Below the pieces are notes generated by a model that saw only the letters and a list, made by a program, of their open reading frames with translations, did no database searches and was not told the DNA's origin. Shown here in pieces: positions 1 through 9,452 of a stretch of 64,000 nt of DNA. The position numbers and the translations under genes were made by a program. Position 1 is the first letter of the stretch; every line of letters begins with the position of its first letter. Source of the DNA: Desulforhabdus amnigena (lineage in GTDB: Bacteria > Desulfobacterota > Syntrophobacteria > Syntrophobacterales > Syntrophobacteraceae); NCBI RefSeq assembly GCF_027925305.1, contig NZ_BSDR01000001.1:124001-188000 (forward strand). The letters run 5' to 3'.

Positions 1-231
1 CACTGGTAACAGTGGGGCTAGAGGAATGATCATTGCCTCGTTCTTCCTTCGGGGAGGATGGGGAACAGAACCCGGCTTATGACCTGCTCCAAATCCCTTT
101 TTTTTCAAATGTGCCAAAAATCAACGGTAGCGCCGTCTTCCATGGCGGCGAAAAAAAGAGAGTTTATACTTTTCTTCTTGTGGATCTCCTTTTGAACCGG
201 CTCCATCTTCTCTATTGTTTTGGATTTTTAA

Positions 232-969
232 ATGATGTCAAAAACCTGTGCAATCATTCCCGCTGCCGGACGCGGTCTGCGGATGGGTAGAAACAAACCC
301 AAACAGTTTCTTGAAGTATCAGGAAAGTCCCTTCTTTCTCATACATTGGATATTTTTTCGAAGGCTTCCTTCCTGTCGGAGATTTTTCTGGTGGTTCCTC
401 AGGATTTTATATCTGAAGCTCGAGAGCTGATTCAGGGCTTCTCCGATTCGATTCGGGACGGGTCCCGTTTTTCAGTGGTTGTGGGGGGAGCGGAAAGGCA
501 GGACAGCGTTTACAACGGCTTGTGCCGGTTGCCTTCAGACTGCGATTGGGTGATGGTGCACGATGGCGTGCGTCCTTTTGCATCCCTGAAACTCCTAGAG
601 AAAACCTGGAAAGCGGCTCAAATCTCGGGGGCGGCCGTTGCGGCTCTTTCTGCCACGGATACGGTCAAGCGCGTTCTGGACGCAGTCGTCCGGGAAACGC
701 TGCCGCGCGAGGAAATCTGGCTGGTTCAGACGCCTCAGGTGTTCCGCAAGGAAATTCTGCTTAGAGCTTACGAAGAAGCCCGGAAATACGGATGGGTGGG
801 GACGGACGATGCCTCCTTTGTGGAACGCCTTCAAATCCCGGTTTCCGTGGTCCATGGGGAGCGTTCGAACATAAAGGTGACCACTCCCGAGGATCTCGAC
901 TGGGCTGCGTGGTATCTTGGTCGAAATCCCGAGAGGGAAAACCTTCAATCTGCGGGGGGGGAAGCATGA
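232..969 (+). CDS. ispD: 2-C-methyl-D-erythritol 4-phosphate cytidylyltransferase
   Basis: Third step of the MEP isoprenoid pathway: couples MEP with CTP to give CDP-ME in the cytosol. The 245-aa protein has the family's N-terminal nucleotide-binding signature ([10 protein letters not shown] followed by KPKQF), the central VHDGVRPF motif, TPQVF and TDDASFVE, and a normal length for IspD. Two ATGs lie side by side at 232 and 235; either could start it, and no strong Shine-Dalgarno is seen. It overlaps ispF by four bases (ATGA at 966-969), so the two are almost certainly translated together. The 231 bases upstream hold no gene I can support. Confidence 0.95.
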   Translation: MMSKTCAIIPAAGRGLRMGRNKPKQFLEVSGKSLLSHTLDIFSKASFLSEIFLVVPQDFISEARELIQGFSDSIRDGSRFSVVVGGAERQDSVYNGLCRLPSDCDWVMVHDGVRPFASLKLLEKTWKAAQISGAAVAALSATDTVKRVLDAVVRETLPREEIWLVQTPQVFRKEILLRAYEEARKYGWVGTDDASFVERLQIPVSVVHGERSNIKVTTPEDLDWAAWYLGRNPERENLQSAGGEA

Positions 970-1445
970 GGGTGGGATTTGGATACGACGTTCATGCGTT
1001 TGTGGAAGGACGTCCTCTTTTTCTGGGGGGGGTCGAAGTCCCCTACGAATACGGACTGCTCGGCCATTCGGATGCCGATGTGCTGTTGCACGCCATCGCG
1101 GATGCCCTTCTGGGTGCGGCAGCCCTCGGGGATATCGGGCGCCATTTTCCGGATTCCGATCCGGCCTACAAGGGAATCTCCAGCCTGCTGCTCCTGGAGC
1201 GCACGGTGGAATTGATCGAGGAGCGCGGCTTCAAAGTGCAAAACATCGACAGCACCTTGGTCCTTCAAAAACCTCGTCTTGCCCCTTATATTTCCAGAAT
1301 GGTTGAACAAATTGCCAGGGTCGCGGGACTTCCCCTTTCGTCGGTCAATGTCAAGGCCACCACGACTGAAAAGCTCGGCTTTACGGGTCGGGAAGAAGGG
1401 GTGGCGGCATATGCAGTAGCTCTCCTTGAAGAGAGAGTTCAATGA
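966..1445 (+). CDS. ispF: 2-C-methyl-D-erythritol 2,4-cyclodiphosphate synthase
   Basis: MEP-pathway cyclase that converts CDP-ME 2-phosphate to the cyclodiphosphate, releasing CMP; a zinc-dependent homotrimer in the family. The 159-aa product starts [12 protein letters not shown], giving the metal ligands Asp8 and His10 at the usual place. It continues with [31 protein letters not shown] and the C-terminal [16 protein letters not shown]. The start overlaps the ispD stop as ATGA. An upstream in-frame extension exists but would run back through ispD and lacks family similarity, so it is rejected. Adjacent ispD-ispF is a common arrangement. Confidence 0.96.
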   Translation: MRVGFGYDVHAFVEGRPLFLGGVEVPYEYGLLGHSDADVLLHAIADALLGAAALGDIGRHFPDSDPAYKGISSLLLLERTVELIEERGFKVQNIDSTLVLQKPRLAPYISRMVEQIARVAGLPLSSVNVKATTTEKLGFTGREEGVAAYAVALLEERVQ

Positions 1446-1549
1446 TTTTGATGTTGAGAATGTGCGGTTTCGTTTCGGGCTCTTGTCGCCTTCGGTTCGA
1501 GCCACTCAACATTCTTTTAAGGGAGTTGGCGGATTCTAATATCCCGTTA

Positions 1550-1633
1550 TTCACCACAAAGACGCGGAAGGCACGGAGAAGATTTTGGAATTCTTATGGG
1601 ATTCCTCTGTGATCTTTGGGCCTCTGCGGTGAA
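1550..1633. repeat. Dispersed 'CACCACAAAGAC' imperfect palindrome
   Basis: Two 29-nt arms (1550-1578 and 1605-1633) form an inverted repeat with about 19 of 29 positions paired, around a 26-nt centre. The outer ends begin TTCACCACAAAGAC. The remainder of 1446-1755 shows no gene. Elements with this core are, from general knowledge, scattered between genes in many delta-proteobacterial and related genomes; copy number in this genome cannot be seen here. Confidence 0.6.
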
Positions 1634-1755
1634 TGGGGATTTCAAGAGCGACTCACTCCCTAAATCCTGATGTTATGTTGATGTTATAGTGAAAAGATTG
1701 CAGGCTGCACTGAAACTTCGATGCTTGCTTCCTGCCGTCTATGGAGATCATACAC

Positions 1756-3243
1756 ATGGGATTGCAACTTTATAATACGCTCACAAAAAGCAAGGAAGAA
1801 TTTGTTCCTCTGGAACCCGGGAAAGTCAGATTTTATGTCTGCGGAGTAACGGTCTACGACTATTGCCATATAGGGCATGCGCGTTCCGCCATCGTTTTCG
1901 ATGTCGTCTATCGATATCTCATGCACCTCGGCTACGATGTGACGTATGTGCGCAACTTTACGGATATCGATGACAAAATCATTCGCCGCGCCAACGAAGA
2001 GGGAACGGACTATCGCACCATTGCACAGCGCTACATTGCCGCCTTCTATGAAGACATGGATGCACTGGGAGTGATGCGGCCCACTCTGGAGCCCCTTGCG
2101 ACGGATAATATCCCCGGTATGATCGAAATCATCCAGAAACTGGTGGAAAAGGGGATCGCCTATCAGTCGGGTGCAGATGTCTATTTTCATGTGGAAAGCT
2201 TTCCTCAGTATGGAAAGCTTTCAGGACGGTCGCTGGAAGACATGATGGCCGGAGCGCGTGTTGAAGTGGACGAAAATAAGCGAAATCCTTTTGACTTCGT
2301 CCTCTGGAAGGGCAGCAAACCGGGCGAACCGGCATGGGATAGCCCCTGGGGACCTGGGCGGCCGGGATGGCACATCGAATGCTCCGCCATGGGTTCGCGC
2401 TTCCTGGGGAAGACCTTCGATATTCATGGCGGGGGAAAAGATTTGATTTTCCCGCACCATGAAAATGAAATCGCTCAGAGCGAGGCGGCCTTCGAAGCTC
2501 CATTTGTGAAATATTGGATCCATAATGGGTTTGTGAATATCAACAATGAAAAGATGTCCAAATCTCTTGGAAATTTTTTTACCATTCGGGACGTTCTTCA
2601 GCAGGTTCACCCGGAGGCGTTGCGTCTTTTCGTTTTGAGCAAACATTATCGCAGCCCGGTGGATTTTTCCGACGAAACAGTGGCCGAGGCCGAACGCGGA
2701 TTGGAAAAGCTCTACAATACCCTGGCCGCAGTGAAGGAACGAACTCCCGAGTCAGTGGATGCTCAGGTTGCAGACAAAACACTCCAGTCTCAGGACGCTG
2801 AGCTGTTCCAGGAACTGACGGCATTGCCTCAAGCCTTTACGGATGCCATGGATAACGACTTCAATACGGCCCAGGTCATCGGGTGTCTTTTCGGACTTCA
2901 ACGCCACTTGCAGAGATTTCTCGACCGTTTCGGACAGAAAAAGCTGAAGGGGCCTGCCGCGTCATTGGCCCGGAAAGCGTCTGAGGCTTTGCAGCATTAT
3001 GCGCAGATTATAGGGCTTCTGAGCCTGGAACCCGAGGTCTTCATGGAAGAAGAAAAGCGGCTGAAGCTCAAGGCGACGGGATTGACGGAAGAAGATGTGC
3101 AGAGGTTTATCGAAATGCGCCATCAGGCACGGCAGGCAAAGGACTTTGAGGAAGCGGACCGAATTCGGCAGGAATTGGAGATGAAAGGCATTCAGCTCGA
3201 AGATTCCCCCAGGGGAACACGGTGGCGAGTGAGCATTCGATAG
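1756..3243 (+). CDS. cysS: Cysteinyl-tRNA synthetase
   Basis: Charges tRNA-Cys with cysteine. This class Ia synthetase shows the HIGH motif as HIGHARS, the KMSKS motif as KMSKSLGNF, and the zinc ligands of the family: Cys in YVCGVTVYD, Cys in HIECSAM and His/Glu in FPHHENE. A C-terminal DALR-like helical tail ends the 495-aa protein, a usual length. The ATG at 1756 (MGLQLYNTL) is preferred over the in-frame ATG at 1741. It has GGAG at 1743-1746 nine bases upstream, and CysRS proteins normally begin just before the 'YNTL' segment. It stands alone after a 310-bp gap from ispF. Confidence 0.95.
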   Translation: MGLQLYNTLTKSKEEFVPLEPGKVRFYVCGVTVYDYCHIGHARSAIVFDVVYRYLMHLGYDVTYVRNFTDIDDKIIRRANEEGTDYRTIAQRYIAAFYEDMDALGVMRPTLEPLATDNIPGMIEIIQKLVEKGIAYQSGADVYFHVESFPQYGKLSGRSLEDMMAGARVEVDENKRNPFDFVLWKGSKPGEPAWDSPWGPGRPGWHIECSAMGSRFLGKTFDIHGGGKDLIFPHHENEIAQSEAAFEAPFVKYWIHNGFVNINNEKMSKSLGNFFTIRDVLQQVHPEALRLFVLSKHYRSPVDFSDETVAEAERGLEKLYNTLAAVKERTPESVDAQVADKTLQSQDAELFQELTALPQAFTDAMDNDFNTAQVIGCLFGLQRHLQRFLDRFGQKKLKGPAASLARKASEALQHYAQIIGLLSLEPEVFMEEEKRLKLKATGLTEEDVQRFIEMRHQARQAKDFEEADRIRQELEMKGIQLEDSPRGTRWRVSIR

Positions 3244-3296
3244 AATGGCGGGGGTGCTGAAGACGTTGAGTGAGTAGGCGGTTTGCGAAAATGCCG

Positions 3297-3423
3297 TATG
3301 TGTTCCTGATTCCCATGCACCCGACTGGGGGGCACACGTGCCTCGCGCTCCAACGTCCCTTTCACGGTGTGGGAACGCCTGTATACATGAGTTCCCGTAT
3401 GAGAGGGCGTGGGAACCAGAATT
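3297..3423. repeat. Degenerate GTTCCC/GGGAAC intergenic palindrome
   Basis: The gap between cysS and the fmdB-like gene (3244-3458) holds no gene. It contains pieces of the 'GTTCCCAxGC ... GCGTGGGAAC' type, for example GGGAACGCC at 3370-3378 and GCGTGGGAAC at 3408-3417. Such repeats are frequent between genes in delta-proteobacteria. Boundaries are approximate and the element looks decayed. Confidence 0.35.
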
Positions 3424-3458
3424 TGCCGCTTTGTAGTGGAGATCTTCTGCTGTTCGAA

Positions 3459-3707
3459 TCAGGCCTTTCCGCAGCAGCTTCCAGGGATGCATCCCTGAGC
3501 TCCTGGCCGTGATCCACAGCAGCCCGTATCGCCGGCTCCCGGGATTTTGCCTTCACCCTTGAGCCCCGATGCACTGGAAGTGGCCGATAGGATTTTCTGA
3601 ACTTTGACGCTTCCGCACTGAGGACATTGAACTTTTTCGGCATCCGAAAAGACGAGATGTTCCGACACGACGCCACAGTCTTTACAAAGATATTCAAATA
3701 TAGGCAT
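3459..3707 (-). CDS. FmdB-family zinc-ribbon protein
   Basis: Small protein of about 82 aa starting MPIFEYLCKDCG, the hallmark of the FmdB/CxxC_CxxC_SSSS family. It has two CxxC pairs (YLCKDCG and VQCPQCGS), expected to bind one zinc, followed by a low-complexity Ser/Gly tail and a Cys-rich end (GCCGSRPG, SCCGKA). Members are annotated as putative regulators, but no function is firmly known. The start at 3707 is chosen over one at 3749 because the family begins MPxYEY and a GGAAGG lies about 8 nt upstream. It is transcribed against its neighbours. Confidence 0.8.
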   Translation of the reverse strand: MPIFEYLCKDCGVVSEHLVFSDAEKVQCPQCGSVKVQKILSATSSASGLKGEGKIPGAGDTGCCGSRPGAQGCIPGSCCGKA

Positions 3708-3866
3708 CTGAATTTCCTTCCGGTTTCTTCTGTCAATCCCATAAGACACAAAATTTAGGCAGATATATAGATTCTAATTTGATGCTTGTCAACCCGCCCT
3801 CCTGCCTCACCAGCAATTCTCATTTTGGACGCCTCTCATGATATTGGTACTTCCGACACCCTCCTC

Positions 3867-3929
3867 AATCCCCCTTCAAAGGGGGATTTTATCCTAAAAA
3901 TTCCCCCCTCGATGGGGGGCAGGGGGGTG
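3867..3929. repeat. AATCCCCCTT palindrome plus G/C-run hairpin
   Basis: A perfect 22-nt palindrome (arms AATCCCCCTT/AAGGGGGATT, 3867-3888) is followed by CCCCCC...GGGGGG runs (3903-3929). The same style of element is widely dispersed between genes in delta-proteobacterial genomes. It may act as a transcription block for the flanking convergent or divergent genes, but nothing here proves it. Confidence 0.55.
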
Positions 3930-3989
3930 TAGTTTTTTCAAATTGCTACTGCCTCTCTTTATATCCAAAACAAGGGTTGGACTGCCTGC

Positions 3990-4017
3990 TTGAAAAAATT
4001 CTCCAAGAGACTATATA
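3990..4017 (+). promoter_or_regulatory. Likely sigma70 promoter of the bifunctional-nuclease gene
   Basis: TTGAAA (3990-3995), 16 bases, TATATA (4012-4017), placed about 40 bases before the start codon at 4056. The gene also has a strong AGGAGG at 4044-4049. Confidence 0.5.
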
Positions 4018-4055
4018 TGTAGATTATAAAATCACTCAATGTTCAGGAGGAAGCC

Positions 4056-4511
4056 ATGGATTCAAAGGAATTTGTCATAGCTAAAGAGGTGTTCATCAAG
4101 ACGGACCGGATTCAGGGCAATACAGTCGTTTTGAAGGAATCGGAAGACGACCCCAACTATTTCCTGATGTTTGTAGGAGATGCTGAAATCACTGCCATAG
4201 CCAAAGAAAAGGGGCTTGTAGACCCCAAACGTCCTCTTACGCATGACTTGTATCTTTCCATCCTGGATAAGGCGGGCGTTGAATTCGACCACATCGAGAT
4301 TTCTGCTATGCAGGAAAACACATATTTTGCGAAGGTTTACACAAAAATTCATGGGGAGGAAGCGGTTTTTGACAGTCGTCCCAGCGATGCGGTTGCTCTG
4401 GCTCTCCACGTGAAATGTCCCATCTGGGTCGCCAGGCACCTGATGCGGCGAGAGTTGTCGGCGGCGGAAATCCAGGAATTCGAAATGATCGTTAGAACGG
4501 TTAAGTTTTAA
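4056..4511 (+). CDS. Bifunctional nuclease family protein (DUF151)
   Basis: A 151-aa protein of the BFN/DUF151 family, recognised by the conserved FDSRPSDAVALALH segment near residue 110 and the length. Plant members degrade both RNA and DNA; the bacterial role is not established. The start has a consensus AGGAGG (4044-4049), and a promoter-like pair lies just upstream. It stands alone, followed by a hairpin terminator at 4626-4652. Confidence 0.85.
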   Translation: MDSKEFVIAKEVFIKTDRIQGNTVVLKESEDDPNYFLMFVGDAEITAIAKEKGLVDPKRPLTHDLYLSILDKAGVEFDHIEISAMQENTYFAKVYTKIHGEEAVFDSRPSDAVALALHVKCPIWVARHLMRRELSAAEIQEFEMIVRTVKF

Positions 4512-4625
4512 TTTTTCAGCTCCTTGCAGTGATTATTTTGCCGTTGACTGCCTCTGTGCTTTTGGCTAGAGAGAGTTTCTTCGTTCAATGGCGCTTGAAA
4601 GAACGGCAAAGTGAACGAGATGAAC

Positions 4626-4652
4626 AGCCGGTGTTTTCCGGCTTTCTCTTTT
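4626..4652 (+). terminator. Rho-independent terminator
   Basis: Stem AGCCGG (4626-4631) / CCGGCT (4638-4643) with a TGTTTT loop, followed by the T-rich run TTCTCTTTT. It lies 115 bases after the DUF151 gene. Nothing else is seen in 4512-4736. Confidence 0.7.
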
Positions 4653-4736
4653 GGCGCCGAGGAAAAGATGCTCGCAAAGGTCTTTTCCCAGCTGGTTCAC
4701 CGATAAAATGAATATAATGAATTAGGATATGTGCAG

Positions 4737-5930
4737 ATGGGCATTCAAACGGCTTCGGCCACTTTCACCCGATTTTTTGTTCCAGATCCCACCACTGAAG
4801 ATTTTTGGAGTTTTGTAGAGGAAAAATTAGAGGCCGGGTGTTTCAGGGAACCTGATGACATTCAGGAACAGACGGTGGGATTCGCCTCGTGGGAGGATTT
4901 TTTTGAGTCCTCTTTTCCTTATGGATCGTATCACAAGGGTGAATATGTGGCTTTTCAGTTCCGTTGCGATCAGCGGAAAGTCCCCGCCATCATCGTGAAG
5001 AAGTATATTCGAGACGCCGTCCAAAAATTTCGCAAGGAAAATAACGATAAATGGCCCTCTCGCCAGGAAAGGCAGGAGATTCAGGAGGAGGTGCAGAATT
5101 GGCTCCTGAACCGTTCCCTTCCTCAGCCCTCGACGTGCGAAGTGGTCTGGAATCCGGCGGGTAAATGGATGTTTTTGGGGACTACGAGCACCAAAATGAT
5201 GGATGCTTTTCTGGAACACTTCGAAAAGCATTTCAATATCTATCCCGTGCCTCTCTACCACGTCCATTGGGCTTTGAATCTTATTCCCCTCAATGAGCGG
5301 CAGAAGGATATTTTGAGTGCCCTGGTGCCTCTCCAGTCTCCGCAGGCTATGGAGGACGGCCGTTTCCTCGGATATGAATTCCTGACCTGGCTTTGGTATT
5401 TTATCGAAAATTCGGAAGGTCGCATTCGTATCTCCAGCGTGAGTGGCGAAAAGGAGGCTGAAATCCACCTGGGAGAGCGGGTGGTGCTGACCCTTCCCGG
5501 GGAAGGCAAGGAAAAAGTGGTGTGCACCACACAGGCCAATTCGCTTCACGAAGCACGGACCGCCTTGCGGCAGGGAAAACTGGTTCAGGAAATCCAGATC
5601 TTCATGATGATTGGAGAAGATGAATATCTCCTCACCCTGGACAGCGCACTCTGGGCGGTTAAAGGGCTCAAGACGCCAAAGCAGTTGAAGGATTACGACG
5701 AAGAGGACCAGGACTCGCTTTTTCTGGAAAAAATGTACTTTCTCGAAGATGCCACGTCAGCTCTCAATGCGCTTTATGCGAAATTCCTCCTGGAACGGCT
5801 GAGTCCCGCCTGGGAGTCCGACAGTCTGCCGCAACTCAAGGATTGGATGCAGGGCAATGGCGGAGAACCCCCGCAGCAGGGCAAAGAGATTTTAGACCAT
5901 GAAAGTGCGGACGATCCAGCCCCATTTTAA
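4737..5930 (+). CDS. RdgC-like recombination-associated protein
   Basis: A 397-aa protein resembling divergent RdgC. It has an opening FTRFFV strand, a central segment with basic helices (VKKYIRDAVQKF ... SRQERQEIQEEVQNWLLNRSLP), and then the WNPAGKWMFLGTTSTKMMDAFLEHFEKHF stretch split by HFNIYPVPLYHVHWAL, all in RdgC order. RdgC forms a ring on DNA and limits RecA loading in E. coli. The ATG at 4737 is preferred over a GTG at 4731, with AGGA at 4723-4726 giving ten bases of spacing. The next gene follows 22 bases later and may be co-transcribed. Confidence 0.7.
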   Translation: MGIQTASATFTRFFVPDPTTEDFWSFVEEKLEAGCFREPDDIQEQTVGFASWEDFFESSFPYGSYHKGEYVAFQFRCDQRKVPAIIVKKYIRDAVQKFRKENNDKWPSRQERQEIQEEVQNWLLNRSLPQPSTCEVVWNPAGKWMFLGTTSTKMMDAFLEHFEKHFNIYPVPLYHVHWALNLIPLNERQKDILSALVPLQSPQAMEDGRFLGYEFLTWLWYFIENSEGRIRISSVSGEKEAEIHLGERVVLTLPGEGKEKVVCTTQANSLHEARTALRQGKLVQEIQIFMMIGEDEYLLTLDSALWAVKGLKTPKQLKDYDEEDQDSLFLEKMYFLEDATSALNALYAKFLLERLSPAWESDSLPQLKDWMQGNGGEPPQQGKEILDHESADDPAPF

Positions 5931-5952
5931 GTCTTCGCTTCAGTAGGGGGCC

Positions 5953-7035
5953 ATGGATATCTATCCAGGATATGACATGTTTCTGGAGTTGCTGCGCCTG
6001 CACTGGGTAAGCGCTCTTTTTATACTCCTGACTCTTTTGACCATTTTTCTGCTCCTTGGGTTCCGCTGGTGGCTGAGAAGGCGTCTAAGATGCTTCCTGG
6101 AAGAAAAGTTCGAGGAAGAAAATGAGCTGGACATACTGCCATCCACCGGCCCCAAAGATCAGGAGGCCATGGCCCTTATCAAGAAGTTCCGCAGCGATGT
6201 GTGGGGGCTTCCAGAATCGGAGCTTATCCTCAGTGTCGATGCCTTGAATCTTCGAGCCGTTGGGATCGTGAAGGCCGTTGCAGGGGTTTACTATCCCTTT
6301 GCCGACTTTCCCCAATACGAAGCTTCCCTCTCGGAACTGCTCCAGATGGTGCGCCGCATCAGCACAAAACTGGCCCGCCTTTCCACGACTGCGCCTTTCA
6401 AATATTTGGGCAATCGAAGGCTGCGGGATTATCAGCGTTACTATGAAGTCTACCGCAAGATCAATGAAAACCCCATCCTGCAGCTCGTCAAGCGCAATCC
6501 ACAGCTTTATAAAATCGCCAGATGGGCCATGAACGTGAAAAATCTCGGAAACCCCCTTTATTGGGCGGGGAAGGAGCTCAGCCGGGAAGGGTATTTCTTC
6601 ATGCTCCGGTGGTTTTACCTCTCTTTCATCAGCCAGGTGGGCAGGGAGGCCATGCGGCTCTACAGCGGACGGCATTTCCAGACGGAAGAGGACCGCGATG
6701 CCGCTCTCGTTTGCTACCGCCTCTATGGGTTCACGCTGCAGTGGGGGGGGCCGTCGGCACAAGAATGGTCCATCCTCGTCGATTATGTGACAAACCATTC
6801 GGCCCTGGAATCTGAAATAAAACTTCACATCCTTTCGAGATGGAGCCAGAACCGTCTTCCCAAAGACCTCGACCAGCAGATGCTGCAGACGAAGTCCGGC
6901 ATAAGATGGTATCAGGAAGGGCTGAAACGCTTGTTGAATGAAGATAAGAAAGCCATTCCCCTGAAAGCCAAACTCATCAGGCAGGAAATTGCCGGCCTGG
7001 AGACCGAAGCGGTTGCGGAAAAGGCGGATCGGTAG
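5953..7035 (+). CDS. Membrane-anchored protein of unknown function
   Basis: A 360-aa protein with one hydrophobic segment near residues 18-37 (VSALFILLTLLTIFLLLGF), then RWWLRRRLR, so the bulk probably lies in the cytoplasm. The rest is helical, with no motif I recognise. It follows the RdgC-like gene closely. Its 3' end overlaps the convergent P-type ATPase gene by 59 bases (6977-7035). One of the two could use a different terminus only if there were a sequencing error; both frames look real. Confidence 0.75.
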   Translation: MDIYPGYDMFLELLRLHWVSALFILLTLLTIFLLLGFRWWLRRRLRCFLEEKFEEENELDILPSTGPKDQEAMALIKKFRSDVWGLPESELILSVDALNLRAVGIVKAVAGVYYPFADFPQYEASLSELLQMVRRISTKLARLSTTAPFKYLGNRRLRDYQRYYEVYRKINENPILQLVKRNPQLYKIARWAMNVKNLGNPLYWAGKELSREGYFFMLRWFYLSFISQVGREAMRLYSGRHFQTEEDRDAALVCYRLYGFTLQWGGPSAQEWSILVDYVTNHSALESEIKLHILSRWSQNRLPKDLDQQMLQTKSGIRWYQEGLKRLLNEDKKAIPLKAKLIRQEIAGLETEAVAEKADR

Positions 7036-9241
7036 AATCGGAATTGATCCGCTCCTGCCCCTGCTGTTTGCTGCGCAGCAGTCTCAGGCCGTTAAAAATC
7101 ACCAGGAGGGATGCTCCCATGTCGGCGGCAATGGCCATCCACAGGGTCGCCGTTCCAAAAAGCGTCATGGAGATGAAGAGAAGCTTTATCCCTAGGGAAA
7201 ACAAGATGTTCTGTTTGATGACCTTGAGGGTCCTTCGGGAATGGCGGATGAGCCAGGGCAGTTTGGACAAATCGTCCGACATAAGAGCGATGTCCGCCGT
7301 TTCGACGGCCGCGTCTGTTCCCATGGCGCCCATGGCAATGCCCACCGACGCCATCGCCATAGCGGGGGCATCGTTCACGCCGTCTCCCACCATGGCAACA
7401 TTTCCCAAGTCTTCCTCGAGTTCGGCAACAAACCGCACCTTGTCTTCCGGCAGCAATTCCGCCCGATAGGCATCCACGCCGGTTGTGTGAGCCATCTGTT
7501 CGGCTGTGCGTTGATTGTCCCCCGTGATCATCACAATCTTTTGGATCCCAAGCTCTTTCAATTCGCTGATGGCCTGCCTTGCCTCTGTCCGCACCTGGTC
7601 GGCAACGCTCATGAGCCCGCAGACGTGGTCGTTGCACCACATGATCACCAGGGAATGCCCCTCATCTTCTAGGCGGGTGGCCATTTCGTGAAATTCCGGA
7701 GTCTCATGCCGCCACTGCTCGAGCAGTCGGTGGCTTCCGATCCAGTAGGACTTGTTGTGGATGGTTCCCTGAGCTCCCTGTCCGGGTAGAATAGAGAAAT
7801 CTTCGGCTTCGGGGAATGTGACTCCTCTGGCTTGTGCGTGTTCCAGAATCGCCCTGGCGAAGGGATGGGTGCAGTGAGATTCCAGGGCCGCTGCGTTGGC
7901 CAGAAGTTCTTCCTCCGTGTGATTGTCTGTGGGAATGATTTGCTGCACGGTGGGCTGTCCATAGGTGAGAGTCCCCGTTTTGTCCAGGGCGATCCCTTTG
8001 AGCCTGGCCGGGGCTTCGAGAAACGCACCTCCTTTTATGAGCACTCCATTGCGGGCCGCAGAGGTGAGGCCTGCCACGATGCTCACGGGCGTGGAAATGA
8101 CCAGTGAACAGGGACATGCAATCACCAGAATCACCAGGGCCTGGTAGAACCAGTCTGTCCAGATTCCTCCAAGAAAAACGGGAGGGATGACAGCGATCAG
8201 AAGGGCGAGGACCATCATGGCGGGAGTATAAACGAGGGCAAATTTTTCCACCCATTGTTCCACTGGTGCGCGGCGGGCCTGAGCGTCTTCCACCATGTGA
8301 ATGATGCGTGAAAGGGTGGTATTCGAAGCCGGCCGGGTGGAACGGAATTCAATGGCGCCTTCTGCGTTGATGGTTCCGGCAAAGACTTCATCGCCGGGTT
8401 CTTTGAATACAGGGGCCGATTCTCCGGTAATGGGAGACTGATTGACCGAGGTAATGCCTTTGGTGACCACTCCGTCCAGCGGGATTTTTTCGCCCGGCCG
8501 CACCAGAACGGTTACTCCCACGGGGATATCCTCCACTGGTTTTTCCTCGATATTTCCGTCCGTGGGACAGATGAACCGGGCTTTCGTTGGAGAAATATCC
8601 ACAAGCGCCTTGATGGCCCGACGGGCCCTTCCCACGCTCCAGGATTCTAAAACCAGGGCCAGGGAAAAGAGGAAACTCACGGAAGCGGCTTCGAGCCATT
8701 GACCGATGCCCATGGCGCCCAGCACGGCGACGGTCATGAGAAGGTTCATGTCGGGCCGGAGACGCCGAACGGCAAAAAGCGCTTTGGGTAAAACGTACCA
8801 TATGCCCGTGACGACGGCCGCTGTATATAGGAGAATCGCAGCGTTGCCGTACCGTAACGCTTCCGCATGGCCTTCGCTCAACGCATCCCAGAAACTGCCC
8901 AGGCGATAGGCTTCCAAAAGGAACCCGGCGAGTATGAAGGCGCCGCTCGCTCCGCACATGAAAAGACGGCCGTGACGTTGCCACGCGCCTTCTTCCACAC
9001 CACAAGTTCCAGGTACACAGAACTCGTCCCAGGGAACAGCCTCCATACCCGTTTGAGCCACAGCTTCCCTGATTTTTTCCGAAGTTACGGCTTCATCTGG
9101 CGATAGGACCGTCATCTTGCTTTCCAGCAAATCGAAGGCGAGGTTCAATTCTCCGCCGACCAACGGGCCGACCTGCCTTTTGAGAACCGCTATCTCTTCC
9201 CCGCAGCACATGCCCTTTATGCGAAAGATCATTCGTTCCAT
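6977..9241 (-). CDS. Heavy-metal P1B-type ATPase (Zn/Cd/Pb class)
   Basis: Exports soft divalent metals across the inner membrane. Order of parts in 754 aa: an N-terminal metal-binding domain with MCCGEE at residues 11-16 (a CCxxE site rather than CxxC), membrane helices from about 95, the actuator loop TGES at 272-275, the transmembrane ion site CPC at 376-378, the phosphorylation site DKTGTLT near 420-426, an HP locus (SHCTHPF), and the hinge GDGVND. The C-terminal membrane pair includes IAADMGASLLVIFNGLRLL, typical of the ZntA/CadA branch. No metalloregulator gene is adjacent. A possible alternative start is Met4 (9232). Confidence 0.93.
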   Translation of the reverse strand: MERMIFRIKGMCCGEEIAVLKRQVGPLVGGELNLAFDLLESKMTVLSPDEAVTSEKIREAVAQTGMEAVPWDEFCVPGTCGVEEGAWQRHGRLFMCGASGAFILAGFLLEAYRLGSFWDALSEGHAEALRYGNAAILLYTAAVVTGIWYVLPKALFAVRRLRPDMNLLMTVAVLGAMGIGQWLEAASVSFLFSLALVLESWSVGRARRAIKALVDISPTKARFICPTDGNIEEKPVEDIPVGVTVLVRPGEKIPLDGVVTKGITSVNQSPITGESAPVFKEPGDEVFAGTINAEGAIEFRSTRPASNTTLSRIIHMVEDAQARRAPVEQWVEKFALVYTPAMMVLALLIAVIPPVFLGGIWTDWFYQALVILVIACPCSLVISTPVSIVAGLTSAARNGVLIKGGAFLEAPARLKGIALDKTGTLTYGQPTVQQIIPTDNHTEEELLANAAALESHCTHPFARAILEHAQARGVTFPEAEDFSILPGQGAQGTIHNKSYWIGSHRLLEQWRHETPEFHEMATRLEDEGHSLVIMWCNDHVCGLMSVADQVRTEARQAISELKELGIQKIVMITGDNQRTAEQMAHTTGVDAYRAELLPEDKVRFVAELEEDLGNVAMVGDGVNDAPAMAMASVGIAMGAMGTDAAVETADIALMSDDLSKLPWLIRHSRRTLKVIKQNILFSLGIKLLFISMTLFGTATLWMAIAADMGASLLVIFNGLRLLRSKQQGQERINSDSTDPPFPQPLRSPGRQFPA

Positions 9242-9452
9242 ATCGTCACAGTCTCCGAAGTTTTTTTAATTATAACGCCATCGAGAATTTAATGTGCCGG
9301 ACATCCGCTATTTTTAGAGGCAGTGAACAAAAATTTAGGTTGGGTTGAACGGTAGTGAAACCCAAGACGGACTTTCATTGGGTTGCGGCGTACAGGATAT
9401 CCCTAAACCGACCTACAAACCGAGGCGTAAAAAGGCGGTGAAGTCCACCCTG

